A stretch of DNA of 64,000 nucleotides, from positions 44,086-108,085 of IMG/VR virus record IMGVR_UViG_3300013132_000031. One strand, 5' to 3'. Both the position numbers and the translations under genes were made by a program. Positions 25,449-32,700 of this stretch are shown here, piece by piece. The stretch is from a virus. Position 1 is the stretch's first letter. Each line of letters starts with the position of its first letter. The notes beneath the pieces were generated by a model that saw only the letters and a list, made by a program, of their open reading frames with translations, made no database searches and was not told where the DNA came from.

Positions 25449-26370
25449 ACACTTGCATTTGCCCCATGATCTTGTTTCTAAATGCTTCGCTGTGAAAGTA
25501 CTGTTTGTTTTTTTCAATTCTAGGCAACAGACTATGATAGTCATTTAAAATAGTCCTGCCACGGATCCAGGCATCCACAAACTGTGCTATCTTGACAACT
25601 CTGGTCAATTGATCTGCCTCATTGTCCCAGGTGCGCCAGGGAACTACATCTTCAAACATGTCTAGTCCAATATCTTGCAAGAATTTGTTGACTCCAACAC
25701 AGCCCACAACAACAGGTATCTGCTGAGCCACAAAAGCCTTGCAGATTTTTTCACTCACATAAGACACGTCTGTAGAAGTTTCAGTCACAATGTTTACTGC
25801 ACACTGATTGTATACTTCATGTCCCACACCAACATCGTTGCGCTGTGGGTCTTCTAATTCTCCACGCAACAGCATGGGATATTGGTAAGCGTAAGACAAA
25901 GCATTATCTTCAGGTCCTACAAAACTGTAAATTATCCGGTTGATAATTCCCAGGCTATTTAACTCTGCCCACAACTGTGTTCTATGACTGCGACGCCTGT
26001 TGTTGAGGCACATGACTTCTTTGCTTTTTTTTGTGCCTGCATCAAAACACAAAACATCCCACCATTGCGGATTGCGTAACGAATACATCCATAACCAGAT
26101 AGGAAAGAACACATGTCCAGGCTGTGGATCATAATAACGCTCAAAGTTGTTGGTGAGGCAGGGACGTATATTTAGAACAACTTGTTTGTCTGGAAAAGGA
26201 TTGTGTGTGATGTCTAGTATTCTGTCAAAGTTGCTGTGTTGATCCAACAATTTTTGAGATTGAGATTGATTTTGTAAATCGTTGTCTGTGACCACTAACG
26301 TGTGCGGAGGGAACCATTGAGTCAGATACGTTCGACTGGTATAGTGTTGCTGTGGATTGAGATATTGAAT
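25438..26370 (-). CDS. Putative GT10-like glycosyltransferase, apparent ATT start
   Basis: A protein of about 310 residues related to the one at 2164-3234: it shares TETS followed by SEKICKAF, PVVVG and LDMFEDVV, the GT10-type donor-binding signature. The first standard start is GTG 26295, but the frame is open upstream to the stop of the preceding gene and reads QYLNPQQHYTSRTYL and then TQWFPPHTLVV, which looks like genuine protein. No ATG or GTG exists there. GGGGG at 26376-26380 stands 5 bases before ATT 26370, which I propose as the start. It is next to, and convergent with, the TPR glycosyltransferase. The substrate is unknown. Confidence 0.5.
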   Translation of the reverse strand: MQYLNPQQHYTSRTYLTQWFPPHTLVVTDNDLQNQSQSQKLLDQHSNFDRILDITHNPFPDKQVVLNIRPCLTNNFERYYDPQPGHVFFPIWLWMYSLRNPQWWDVLCFDAGTKKSKEVMCLNNRRRSHRTQLWAELNSLGIINRIIYSFVGPEDNALSYAYQYPMLLRGELEDPQRNDVGVGHEVYNQCAVNIVTETSTDVSYVSEKICKAFVAQQIPVVVGCVGVNKFLQDIGLDMFEDVVPWRTWDNEADQLTRVVKIAQFVDAWIRGRTILNDYHSLLPRIEKNKQYFHSEAFRNKIMGQMQVFTL

Positions 26371-26383
26371 AGTTGCCCCCGAC

Positions 26384-27025
26384 TCAATATTTTTTCTTCA
26401 TAAAATTTCTAATACGCTCCACGTCATCCACTGTTTCTGTTGTGGTGGCTGATCCTGTGGAAGGCTTGGGCTCAGCAGGTGCTGCTATGGTGGGAGTGGT
26501 ACTGGCTGTTGTGGCAGACCCTGTTGACGGCTTAGGTAGCTGTGCCGCAGGCGGAGCTGGCGGCGGGGTGGTTGATGGTATCATGGGCTTGCTTGGAGTC
26601 TGCAAAGGCTGTGCTGGTTGTGCCATTGGAGCTGGTTGTGCTGTTGGTCCGCGCTGCTGCGGAGTCAGCATCAACGTTGGCTGTATTGGTTGTGCCATCA
26701 GCCTGGGCTGTGCTGGTTGTGCTGTTGTAATAGGTTTCGTAGTGCCACCTATGCCAACTGCTGGCTGTGCTGGTTGTTGTGTTGGTTCTGGTTGTTGTGT
26801 TGGTTGTGGTGTTTGTCCAGGTGCTGGCTGTGCTGGTTGTTGTGTTGGTTCTGGTTGTTGTGTTGGTTGTGGTGTTTGTCCAGGTGCTGTATTGTTATCA
26901 GTTGCGGCATCTTGTGTAGCAGTGTCAGGTTGGTCTGACACGTCGTCGGTGGTAGTCCCCGGCATTACTGGGGGCTGGGCTTCGTTTATAATGTCAATGT
27001 ATTTTCTAAAAAATCTTGGATCCAT
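26384..27025 (-). CDS. Pro/Gln/Thr-rich low-complexity protein (213 aa)
   Basis: A 213-residue protein with short conserved-looking ends (MDPRFFRKYIDIINEAQ and VDDVERIRNFMKKKY) joined by a long disordered Pro/Gln/Thr/Ala linker. The linker contains two identical 21-residue units encoded by an exact 63-base direct repeat. The N-terminal 'FRKYIDIINEA' resembles an N-terminal helix seen in small proteins of the cyanophage head region, but I cannot name a family. Two helical ends on a flexible tether suggest a linker or scaffold-type role. GGAGC/AGGAT precedes the ATG. The low complexity and very Gln/Pro-rich content are unlike any neighbour. Confidence 0.55.
   Translation of the reverse strand: MDPRFFRKYIDIINEAQPPVMPGTTTDDVSDQPDTATQDAATDNNTAPGQTPQPTQQPEPTQQPAQPAPGQTPQPTQQPEPTQQPAQPAVGIGGTTKPITTAQPAQPRLMAQPIQPTLMLTPQQRGPTAQPAPMAQPAQPLQTPSKPMIPSTTPPPAPPAAQLPKPSTGSATTASTTPTIAAPAEPKPSTGSATTTETVDDVERIRNFMKKKY
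26761..26886. repeat. Exact 63-base tandem direct repeat, two copies
   Basis: Copies at 26761-26823 and 26824-26886 are identical and in frame, giving a 21-residue Pro/Gln unit. Identity at third positions shows a recent duplication. Confidence 0.85.
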
Positions 27026-27080
27026 ATCCTGCTCCGACTCAGTTATTTAGCGGTACTGTTCAACAGTGGTAGCAACAAAA

Positions 27081-27098
27081 AAGGGCCTTGCGGCCTTT
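27081..27098 (-). terminator. Rho-independent terminator after the 184-residue virion gene
   Basis: The minus strand reads AAAGGCC-GCAA-GGCCC followed by TTTTTT: a GGCC/GGCC stem with an A/T extension (one bulge) and a clear T-run, 26 bases past the stop. Confidence 0.65.
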
Positions 27099-27123
27099 GG
27101 TATCTCGTTTTGGAGTTGAAGAT

Positions 27124-27678
27124 CTAGCCAATATACCAGTTTGTACCGTCTGACCATACTGGAACAACATTGGCACCACCACTGCCAATCTGCGCACCAA
27201 AGTTGCCTGCTGCTGCCAAGTTGCCATCTGACACAAAGGCACGACCGCCAGATACTGTTGCGAGGTTGGCCAAGGGCACAGCAGGTGTGACAACACCCGT
27301 GGCAGTAATGGTGCCTGTGGCAGAGATACTGCCAGCAGTTAGTAGATTAGTTGCTGAGTTGAAGAACAAATCCACGTCGGCTCTTACTTCTTGTGCTGCG
27401 GACCTATTTTCAACAAAAGTTAAATAATAGTTGGTGTCTATGCCATTGGTGTTGGTCACATCAATGGTCACAGCATTGACGTTGTTTGATGAGATTGCCG
27501 TCAATGCACCCAGATTGTTGCCTATGTAAAGTGCAGGCGGATCTTGGGTCAAGTCTGCCACAATTTCGCCCGGTCTGGCATTGCCATTGTAGTTGGCCAA
27601 CGTCTCTTGAGCGTTGTCCTTCATCACCGCGCGGCTGATGCCGGTGATCGAGTCGTAGGGGGGAGGTGGATTGGCCAT
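27124..27678 (-). CDS. Virion structural protein near the capsid gene (184 aa)
   Basis: A 184-residue protein with an N-terminal segment containing ISRAVMKDNAQETLANYNG and then RPGEIVADLTQDPPALYIGN. This is the module found at the start of many phage fibre and head-decoration proteins ('R-x-G-E-x-x-x-x-x-x-x-P-x-L-Y-x-G'). Residues about 118-140 contain SISATGTITATGVV, akin to the fibre repeats. The C-terminus ends with a short GTNWYIG strand. It lies downstream of the capsid operon but is separated from gp23 by a terminator and a homing endonuclease. It has its own late octamer 7 bases from the ATG and no Shine-Dalgarno sequence. A decoration or small fibre protein is likely. Confidence 0.5.
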   Translation of the reverse strand: MANPPPPYDSITGISRAVMKDNAQETLANYNGNARPGEIVADLTQDPPALYIGNNLGALTAISSNNVNAVTIDVTNTNGIDTNYYLTFVENRSAAQEVRADVDLFFNSATNLLTAGSISATGTITATGVVTPAVPLANLATVSGGRAFVSDGNLAAAGNFGAQIGSGGANVVPVWSDGTNWYIG

Positions 27679-27685
27679 GATTGTT

Positions 27686-27693
27686 TATTTATT
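27686..27693 (-). promoter_or_regulatory. Late promoter octamer, leaderless architecture
   Basis: Minus strand AATAAATA, 7 bases before ATG 27678. The TAA stop of the homing endonuclease (27689-27691) lies within the octamer. Confidence 0.55.
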
Positions 27694-28447
27694 GTTTTTG
27701 GCTGCAGGCATCACCGTGTCTGTAGAACCAACCTTGAGCAATATCTCTGTTGCAGTGCGGGCAGTAGAGTTTTTGACGCTTTTGCCCAGTTTGTGACGCT
27801 ACACGTCGAGCCAACACTTCAGGGTCAACTTTACGACCCTTCATTTTTTCACTGAGTTTTTGTTTTTGTTCTTCAGTCATGGGCACGCCTTTGTTGGAGG
27901 GCACCTTACCTTTGTTCGCTGCACCAATCTTGGCTGCTCGTTCTGGTGTACATCCTTTGCCGTACATTCCATTTCCAGCGCCAGATTTAAGCAACGACAT
28001 TTGTTTCCTATATTCGTCACTTTGGTACACTGTAGATTTTTTAGGTTTCCCTTTTTGTGCATCTCTAATTTTTTGTTTATGCTCGTCGCTTTTAGGTTTA
28101 TCTTTGTGGTAATCACTAATCTTCTTACGACTTTCTTCAGTAGGCAGAATATAACCTGCAATATTGCCATTAAACCATTTTTTGCTTTCTAACACCTTGC
28201 ATCTTTTCAACACACGGGTTTCCCAATCAGTGGCTTGTTCTGCTGTTGCAAAAGTTTTTCGTACTTCCCACTCAAATGCTTCTAGCCCGTATTTTGCAAT
28301 AAGATCATTTATATCTTTGCTACTAGTAAAATATTTGATCATTAGATCATCTTGTGGACTTATTCCAAGACGAACATTTTTAAATCTTGACCCGTAATAA
28401 CATTGGCCAGTTGGTTTAAACTTGATTAGATATGTGTAAGGTTGCAT
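27689..28447 (-). CDS. GIY-YIG-type homing endonuclease with NUMOD3 motifs and zinc finger
   Basis: A 252-residue mobile endonuclease. The N-terminus YTYLIKFKPTGQCYYGSRF is a variant GIY-YIG start (Y-x-I then YYGS), followed by the expected YFTSSKDI, IAKYGLEAFEWEV and WETRVL segments. Residues about 105-195 carry at least three NUMOD3-like DNA-binding motifs (ESRKKISDYHKDKPKS, DEHKQKIRDAQKGK, TEEQKQKLSEKMKGR). The C-terminus is a CPHC...H...C zinc finger from about residue 229. It is visibly more A+T-rich than the flanking virion genes, a sign of separate origin. It sits between the gp23 terminator and a virion gene, a typical free-standing homing-endonuclease position in T4-like phages. Confidence 0.8.
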   Translation of the reverse strand: MQPYTYLIKFKPTGQCYYGSRFKNVRLGISPQDDLMIKYFTSSKDINDLIAKYGLEAFEWEVRKTFATAEQATDWETRVLKRCKVLESKKWFNGNIAGYILPTEESRKKISDYHKDKPKSDEHKQKIRDAQKGKPKKSTVYQSDEYRKQMSLLKSGAGNGMYGKGCTPERAAKIGAANKGKVPSNKGVPMTEEQKQKLSEKMKGRKVDPEVLARRVASQTGQKRQKLYCPHCNRDIAQGWFYRHGDACSQKQ

Positions 28448-28517
28448 ATTGTTATTTAGTTTGACATTGCGATTTCACCTAATAACAATAACATTTTTAG
28501 ATTTTTTTGTCAACAAA

Positions 28518-28537
28518 AAACCCGCCGAAGCGGGTTT
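28518..28537 (-). terminator. Strong terminator after the major capsid gene
   Basis: Perfect 8-bp stem (28518-28525 with 28530-28537). On the minus strand the loop is a TTCG tetraloop closed by C-G, and a T-run follows. It lies 28 bases past the gp23 stop. Confidence 0.9.
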
Positions 28538-28565
28538 CTTGAACTTCCCATCCCTGGGTTGTATC

Positions 28566-29762
28566 TCAACTAAATGACAAATTGCTCACGGCTATCTCGC
28601 CGACATAGTCGCCCGCATTGCCGAAGCTAGATGCAGTGTTAGTGAGCTCGATGTACCCATAACGAGTCATAAAACTCACCACTGGTTCGAATGTTGTGGG
28701 ATCAAGCACAACACCGCTGCTCATCAAAGGAATGTATGGGCAGTAGAATGCTGGTGCGTCAGCTTCTGAACTACCTTTGTAACCAACCAACACAGCTTGT
28801 GTGTCAGCAGCATAGCTGTCAACAAACACACGCATACTGCCGTTCAATGTACCAACAAACTTGGTGTTGGTAGGTGCTTCAAATGTACCTTCTGTAGTGC
28901 GAGCAAAAGCACTAGTTGTTGCACTTTGCAACACTGTCAGTGCAGCTGAACTAACCACAGCGTAGTTACCAGCGCCACGACGTGTGCGTTGAGCAATCAA
29001 GTTAGCCACACGGTTGACCAACACAGCCAGTGCGGCGTGTTCGTCACCAACAAATGTTGCTGTACCACTAACGGTAGCTTGGTTGTATGTGAACTCAGTA
29101 GCTGCCAGTGAACGCAAGCTCAAGAGAATCTCTTGGTCGATTTCAGCGGTAATTTCTTGAGCCAATGCTGCCATGATTTCTGCTTCAACGTCAATACCAT
29201 GCATGGCTTGTGCGTCTTGTGCAGATTCAAATGTCCAGCGAGCTTGCAACTTACGTGTGCGAGCTTCAACAGCTTGTTTCAGGATCTGAACGCTAATTTG
29301 CTTACCGCCAGTGCCTTCCATGGTAGCTGTGTTGCCACCAGTGTAGCTAGATGCGCTAGCTGTTCCGCTAGGAACAGTAGAATATGCCTGAGCAATTTTG
29401 AATGGACTCAATGCTTCTTCACCAGCTGCAACAGAAGTAGCGGCTGCACTGTTGTCTGTCAAGCTGTTGGCATACCGCACACGCAGGGTGTGGATTTGAC
29501 CAACAGGACCTGTCATGGGCTGAACGCCAACCAACTCGTTAGCAATAACGGTGGGCATAACACGACGGATCACTGGCAGAATCACACGGTTAAGTGTGGC
29601 AATGTTGCCAGCAGCAGTTGAACCTGCTGTTGCATTCTCTTTCAAGTAGCGACGGGTATTTTCTAAGATTACCCCCATGCTGTTGCGCTTGGAACCGCCA
29701 AGACCTTCAAGCAATGCTTCTTTGGTCTCGCCCCAGCGACTTTCTAATAGTTCTTGTGACAT
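28566..29762 (-). CDS. 23: Major capsid protein gp23
   Basis: A 398-residue T4-family major capsid protein that forms the hexamers of the head. Strong family blocks are MPTVIANELVGVQPMTGPVG (about residues 69-88) with the following IHTLRVRYA, and near the C-terminus YCPYIPLMSSGVVLDPTTFE and FMTRYGYIEL. T4 gp23 has 521 residues and loses its first 65 by gp21 cleavage; here the N-terminal propeptide-like region (to about residue 60) and the insertion domain appear shorter, as in the far-T4 groups. AGGAG precedes the ATG, and a TATAAT sits just upstream in the end of gp22, so an additional promoter is possible. It ends the 20-67-68-21-22-23 operon. Confidence 0.95.
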   Translation of the reverse strand: MSQELLESRWGETKEALLEGLGGSKRNSMGVILENTRRYLKENATAGSTAAGNIATLNRVILPVIRRVMPTVIANELVGVQPMTGPVGQIHTLRVRYANSLTDNSAAATSVAAGEEALSPFKIAQAYSTVPSGTASASSYTGGNTATMEGTGGKQISVQILKQAVEARTRKLQARWTFESAQDAQAMHGIDVEAEIMAALAQEITAEIDQEILLSLRSLAATEFTYNQATVSGTATFVGDEHAALAVLVNRVANLIAQRTRRGAGNYAVVSSAALTVLQSATTSAFARTTEGTFEAPTNTKFVGTLNGSMRVFVDSYAADTQAVLVGYKGSSEADAPAFYCPYIPLMSSGVVLDPTTFEPVVSFMTRYGYIELTNTASSFGNAGDYVGEIAVSNLSFS

Positions 29763-29779
29763 TTTTAGTCTCCTGTTAA

Positions 29780-30874
29780 TTATAGACCTGCCAGTCGCTT
29801 GAGGTCAATCACGTTGCTTTTCGCATCGTTGTATTCCTGCTGACTCGGTACAGTTTTATCGCCCGTTACTGCTGTGACTTGTTCTGAAATTACTTTGCGG
29901 GCTTTTACAGATCTGTCTTCCAACACTGCTGGTAGATACTTTTCAAAAGCATTTTTCAAACGGTTTGTTTGAACGCTTTCAAGTAAATTACGCATGACTT
30001 CTTGCTTTTCCCGGTTTAAGGGACGTAGCAATTCATCCATTGTGCTTTGACGCTCATTGGACTCACGGATCATGTATAACTCACGCTCTTTTGACTCAAT
30101 CAAAACTTTTGCATTTTGAGAAAGTTTAATGGCTTCCGCCAACTTACGGTCTTTGTGGCTCAGCAAGTCATAAAGTTTGCGTACTTCTGCCTTCTCATTG
30201 AGATGAGTAGCACCAAATTCTGTTGCATAAGCTTCAAAGATTCTGCGACCAAAATTGTTCTCGCGAGCAATTTTGATATCTTCATGTAGCTGATTTAACT
30301 CAGACTTTAGATGACTGCTAACAGCTTGACTCATTTTACTTGCACTTTCTTTGATGAAACGTGCTTTCAATTGTTCAAGTTTGCCACGTGCTTCACGAAC
30401 CAGACGCACTTTTGTTTCTACAACATCGCGTTTGTCTTTTGCAAATTCAGTGATTTCACGGGCCAATGCTTGTACCACAAAGTTTTCCAACTTGGCAACA
30501 CCTTCGGTATGCATTTTACGGTCACGGCGCAATTCGCCGATTTCTTCTGCCAATTTGGTTACTAAAAAGCCGTTAAACTTGGTAGCACTTTCTTTCATCT
30601 TGGTTTGGAAACGCACACGATCTTCCGCCAGTGCTTGCTTTTCAGCAGCCACTTGCGCAATTTCTGTACTGAGACCTTCTGTTATCATTTTATCTAGAGC
30701 TTCTACCATTACTGTCTTGTCATGCTCGTAGCGTTGTGCAAACTCTTCTCTGAGTTCCGCACGTACCTGTTCACGGGCTTCGTTTAGTTTTCCTTCCCAA
30801 GCTTCGTTGAGTTCTTGACTAACGTCTTCGTTAATTAGGCCACTATCAAGCAGGGGTTTAATTGCATCAAACAT
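29780..30874 (-). CDS. 22: Prohead core scaffolding protein gp22
   Basis: A 364-residue, highly charged, almost wholly helical coiled-coil protein in the T4 gene 22 position between protease and capsid. The N-terminus ends an acidic helix (SGLINEDVSQELNEAWEGKL), and long heptad-rich stretches fill residues 20-270. It builds the internal prohead core around which gp23 assembles and is then digested by gp21. T4 gp22 has 269 residues, so this one is about a third longer. AAGGAGA stands before the ATG, and the gap to gp21 is 12 bases. The C-terminus YNDAKSNVIDLKRLAGL matches the conserved 'I-x-x-L-K-x-L-A' end I expect for marine gp22. Confidence 0.85.
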   Translation of the reverse strand: MFDAIKPLLDSGLINEDVSQELNEAWEGKLNEAREQVRAELREEFAQRYEHDKTVMVEALDKMITEGLSTEIAQVAAEKQALAEDRVRFQTKMKESATKFNGFLVTKLAEEIGELRRDRKMHTEGVAKLENFVVQALAREITEFAKDKRDVVETKVRLVREARGKLEQLKARFIKESASKMSQAVSSHLKSELNQLHEDIKIARENNFGRRIFEAYATEFGATHLNEKAEVRKLYDLLSHKDRKLAEAIKLSQNAKVLIESKERELYMIRESNERQSTMDELLRPLNREKQEVMRNLLESVQTNRLKNAFEKYLPAVLEDRSVKARKVISEQVTAVTGDKTVPSQQEYNDAKSNVIDLKRLAGL

Positions 30875-30886
30875 GCCTGGTTCTCC

Positions 30887-31525
30887 TTAGATTTTGAGAT
30901 CCCGAATGAGTCTTTTAACTTCATTCTTAAGGTATCTCTGCACTTTGTCGCTCTCGCCAGATTCCCTTGCCATCTCCAAGATTTTATGACCGTGCTTCAT
31001 GTTCATGAGGCCTTCATAAATTGCTGTTGGATATGCATTGGGTGCGCTGGGTTGTGCAACCACATCTATAGTGACAATTTCAAAGTCACTTACATGTCCT
31101 GTTCTGTCGTCTACGTTGCCGCTACCACGACTGCTGACACCAAGTTTTACATCTGATGTCAACAGGGTCTTGATCAACTCGCCCATGGGAGTTGGCAGGA
31201 TCTTCAACTTGCCGCAACCGGCATGCCCGTCCATCCACATGCCTTCCACAGTGTGGCACACACGATCTAAATTGATTTTTAAATCATCTGGATGGTCCAC
31301 TTCACCTAAAACTGAGTTACCGCCACGGATCTGTTCGTTGATGGTTTCAACTGCCTTGATAATTTCATGTCGCGGATAGATACGTTCATTTGCATTCTTC
31401 TTGTCGCCTTCAATACAAATGCCTTTGAGGTAGAGATGTTTTTTACCGGCCATATCCGACTCTTCTAAGACTTGGATATTGGCCTGGCGAAAAGTTAAAT
31501 CTTCTCTTAGGTATCTAGATGACAT
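30887..31525 (-). CDS. 21: Prohead core protease gp21
   Basis: A 212-residue serine protease of the T4 gp21 family (herpesvirus assemblin-like fold) that cleaves core and capsid proteins during head maturation. The family motifs are complete: NANERIYPR near residue 44, GEVDHPDD with His78, SSRGSG with Ser131/132, and the IVTIDVVAQPSAP segment with Asp154. Length matches T4 gp21 (212). It follows the acidic core-protein gene by 4 bases and precedes gp22. Probable cleavage sites in substrates were not traced. Confidence 0.93.
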   Translation of the reverse strand: MSSRYLREDLTFRQANIQVLEESDMAGKKHLYLKGICIEGDKKNANERIYPRHEIIKAVETINEQIRGGNSVLGEVDHPDDLKINLDRVCHTVEGMWMDGHAGCGKLKILPTPMGELIKTLLTSDVKLGVSSRGSGNVDDRTGHVSDFEIVTIDVVAQPSAPNAYPTAIYEGLMNMKHGHKILEMARESGESDKVQRYLKNEVKRLIRDLKI

Positions 31526-31529
31526 CTAA

Positions 31530-32357
31530 TTAACCCTTACGTCCGCCGGGAAGTGGGCTCTTGTTATTTTGACCTTCGCTGCCGGCGCCCATTTTAGGCT
31601 TTGGTGCTGCTGAAGGCTTTTGTGTGCCTTGTGCAGGTGTGTTACCAACTTTTCCTATCAAGTCTTTTGTGTTGTTGCTGTAAGCGCCAGATGCGTCATG
31701 ACGTCCACCTTCACCTGCACCAGTGTGTACTGGACGGCTGGCCATGCCTGCTTGTCCGCTGTTGGCTGCATAGGTAGACTTCTTGTTTACGCCGCCTTCT
31801 TCACTGGTAACTGGCTTTGGGGCTGCTTTTAATGTAACAGCTTCCATCATGCCCATTTCTTCAGTGTCGTCCATTTCAATAGCGTCACCACCTTCGTCAG
31901 GACCAAAGTCATCGCCGTCGCCCATGAGGTCTTCAAACTCGGCCATTAGTTGGTCCAGTTTGTCTTCTAAATTCATGATGTCGTCTTTGGTAGCTGGCTC
32001 ATCGCCGCTGTCTTTGTCGTTGCCCATGCTAAATTCTTCTTCGCCGTCGTCCATGGACATGTCCATTTCTTCGTTGTCGTCTTCGCCTTCCATGTTCATG
32101 TCAGACTCTTCTTCCATTTCCACGTCGTCGATCAGGTCGTCAGCAGCGTCACCGCCCATCATGCCTTCTTCAATTTCTTCGTCGGCTGCTTCTTCAAGCT
32201 CTTCGTCAGCTTCTTCAAGCTCTTCGTCAGCTTCTTCAGCCATTAGATCTTCATAAATCTGGCGGCTTTTTTCTACCACGATGTCATGGAAAAGCTCGCG
32301 AGCTTTGGCTTCTTCATCATTGATCACGTATTCGATCAATTGTTCAAATTTGTTCAT
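31530..32357 (-). CDS. 68: Acidic prohead core protein, gp68 position
   Basis: A 275-residue protein in the T4 gene 68 slot (20-67-68-21). The opening MNKFEQLIEYVINDEEAKAR, continuing through LFHDIVVEKSR, is the conserved start of prohead core proteins of marine T4-like phages. After it comes a very acidic Glu/Asp/Met stretch (about residues 40-165), including two exact EEADEEL units, and then a Gly/Pro/Lys tail. An acidic core would be digested by gp21 and leave peptides in the head. T4 gp68 is only 141 residues, so homology is mainly positional and N-terminal. A late-type octamer and AGGAG precede the ATG. Confidence 0.65.
   Translation of the reverse strand: MNKFEQLIEYVINDEEAKARELFHDIVVEKSRQIYEDLMAEEADEELEEADEELEEAADEEIEEGMMGGDAADDLIDDVEMEEESDMNMEGEDDNEEMDMSMDDGEEEFSMGNDKDSGDEPATKDDIMNLEDKLDQLMAEFEDLMGDGDDFGPDEGGDAIEMDDTEEMGMMEAVTLKAAPKPVTSEEGGVNKKSTYAANSGQAGMASRPVHTGAGEGGRHDASGAYSNNTKDLIGKVGNTPAQGTQKPSAAPKPKMGAGSEGQNNKSPLPGGRKG
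32188..32229. repeat. Two exact 21-base coding repeats
   Basis: Units 32188-32208 and 32209-32229 are identical and in frame, encoding the seven-residue acidic unit of the core protein; a partial third copy follows. Confidence 0.8.
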
Positions 32358-32388
32358 ATGGAAAACTCCTATAGGTAAAGTGTGCTGT

Positions 32389-32396
32389 TATTTACA
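32389..32396 (-). promoter_or_regulatory. Late-type octamer of the acidic core gene
   Basis: Minus strand TGTAAATA, one base from the consensus, 31 bases before the ATG and followed by an AGGAG ribosome-binding site. Confidence 0.4.
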
Positions 32397-32465
32397 ACAA
32401 TGCCTAAAAACTAGCTGTTTAAGGAGTGAAAAACACCAATAAATGTAAACTTTATGACAAAAAGT

Positions 32466-32687
32466 TTATGCTACTGGTGCAACTGGTGCTGGTGCGTATT
32501 GCTTGCGAACATTTTTGAGTTTTTCTTTGTACTCATATGCTCGAACATCATTCATTCTTCTCAGTTTGTTGAGCTGTCTCAATGTGAGACGTGTTTTACG
32601 AAGATCGCTGGCAGTGGGCTGGCTGTTGTCTTGGCTCAGGTCCTGATAGGCAGCTGGTGCTTTTTCGTAAATTTCATTGAGAATCAT
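32466..32687 (-). CDS. 67: Small prohead core protein, gp67 position
   Basis: A 73-residue basic protein between portal and acidic core protein, the exact slot of T4 gene 67 (80 residues). The middle, with SDLRKTRLTLRQLNKLRRMN followed by DVRAYEYKEKL, is strongly conserved in marine T4 relatives as I recall them; the tail is Pro/Ala-rich. T4 gp67 is a core component processed to internal peptide, so the assignment rests on synteny and size more than sequence. Its ATG is only 5 bases after a late octamer and has no Shine-Dalgarno sequence. Confidence 0.65.
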   Translation of the reverse strand: MILNEIYEKAPAAYQDLSQDNSQPTASDLRKTRLTLRQLNKLRRMNDVRAYEYKEKLKNVRKQYAPAPVAPVA

Positions 32688-32692
32688 ACTGG

Positions 32693-32700
32693 TATTTATG
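32693..32700 (-). promoter_or_regulatory. Late promoter octamer, leaderless architecture
   Basis: Minus strand CATAAATA, then CCAGT and ATG 32687. The TAA inside the octamer (32698-32696) is the stop codon of the portal gene. Confidence 0.6.

Noticed and set aside
26761-26886. CRISPR-like array
   Set aside because: The repeat is a simple in-frame tandem duplication with no spacers, inside a coding sequence.
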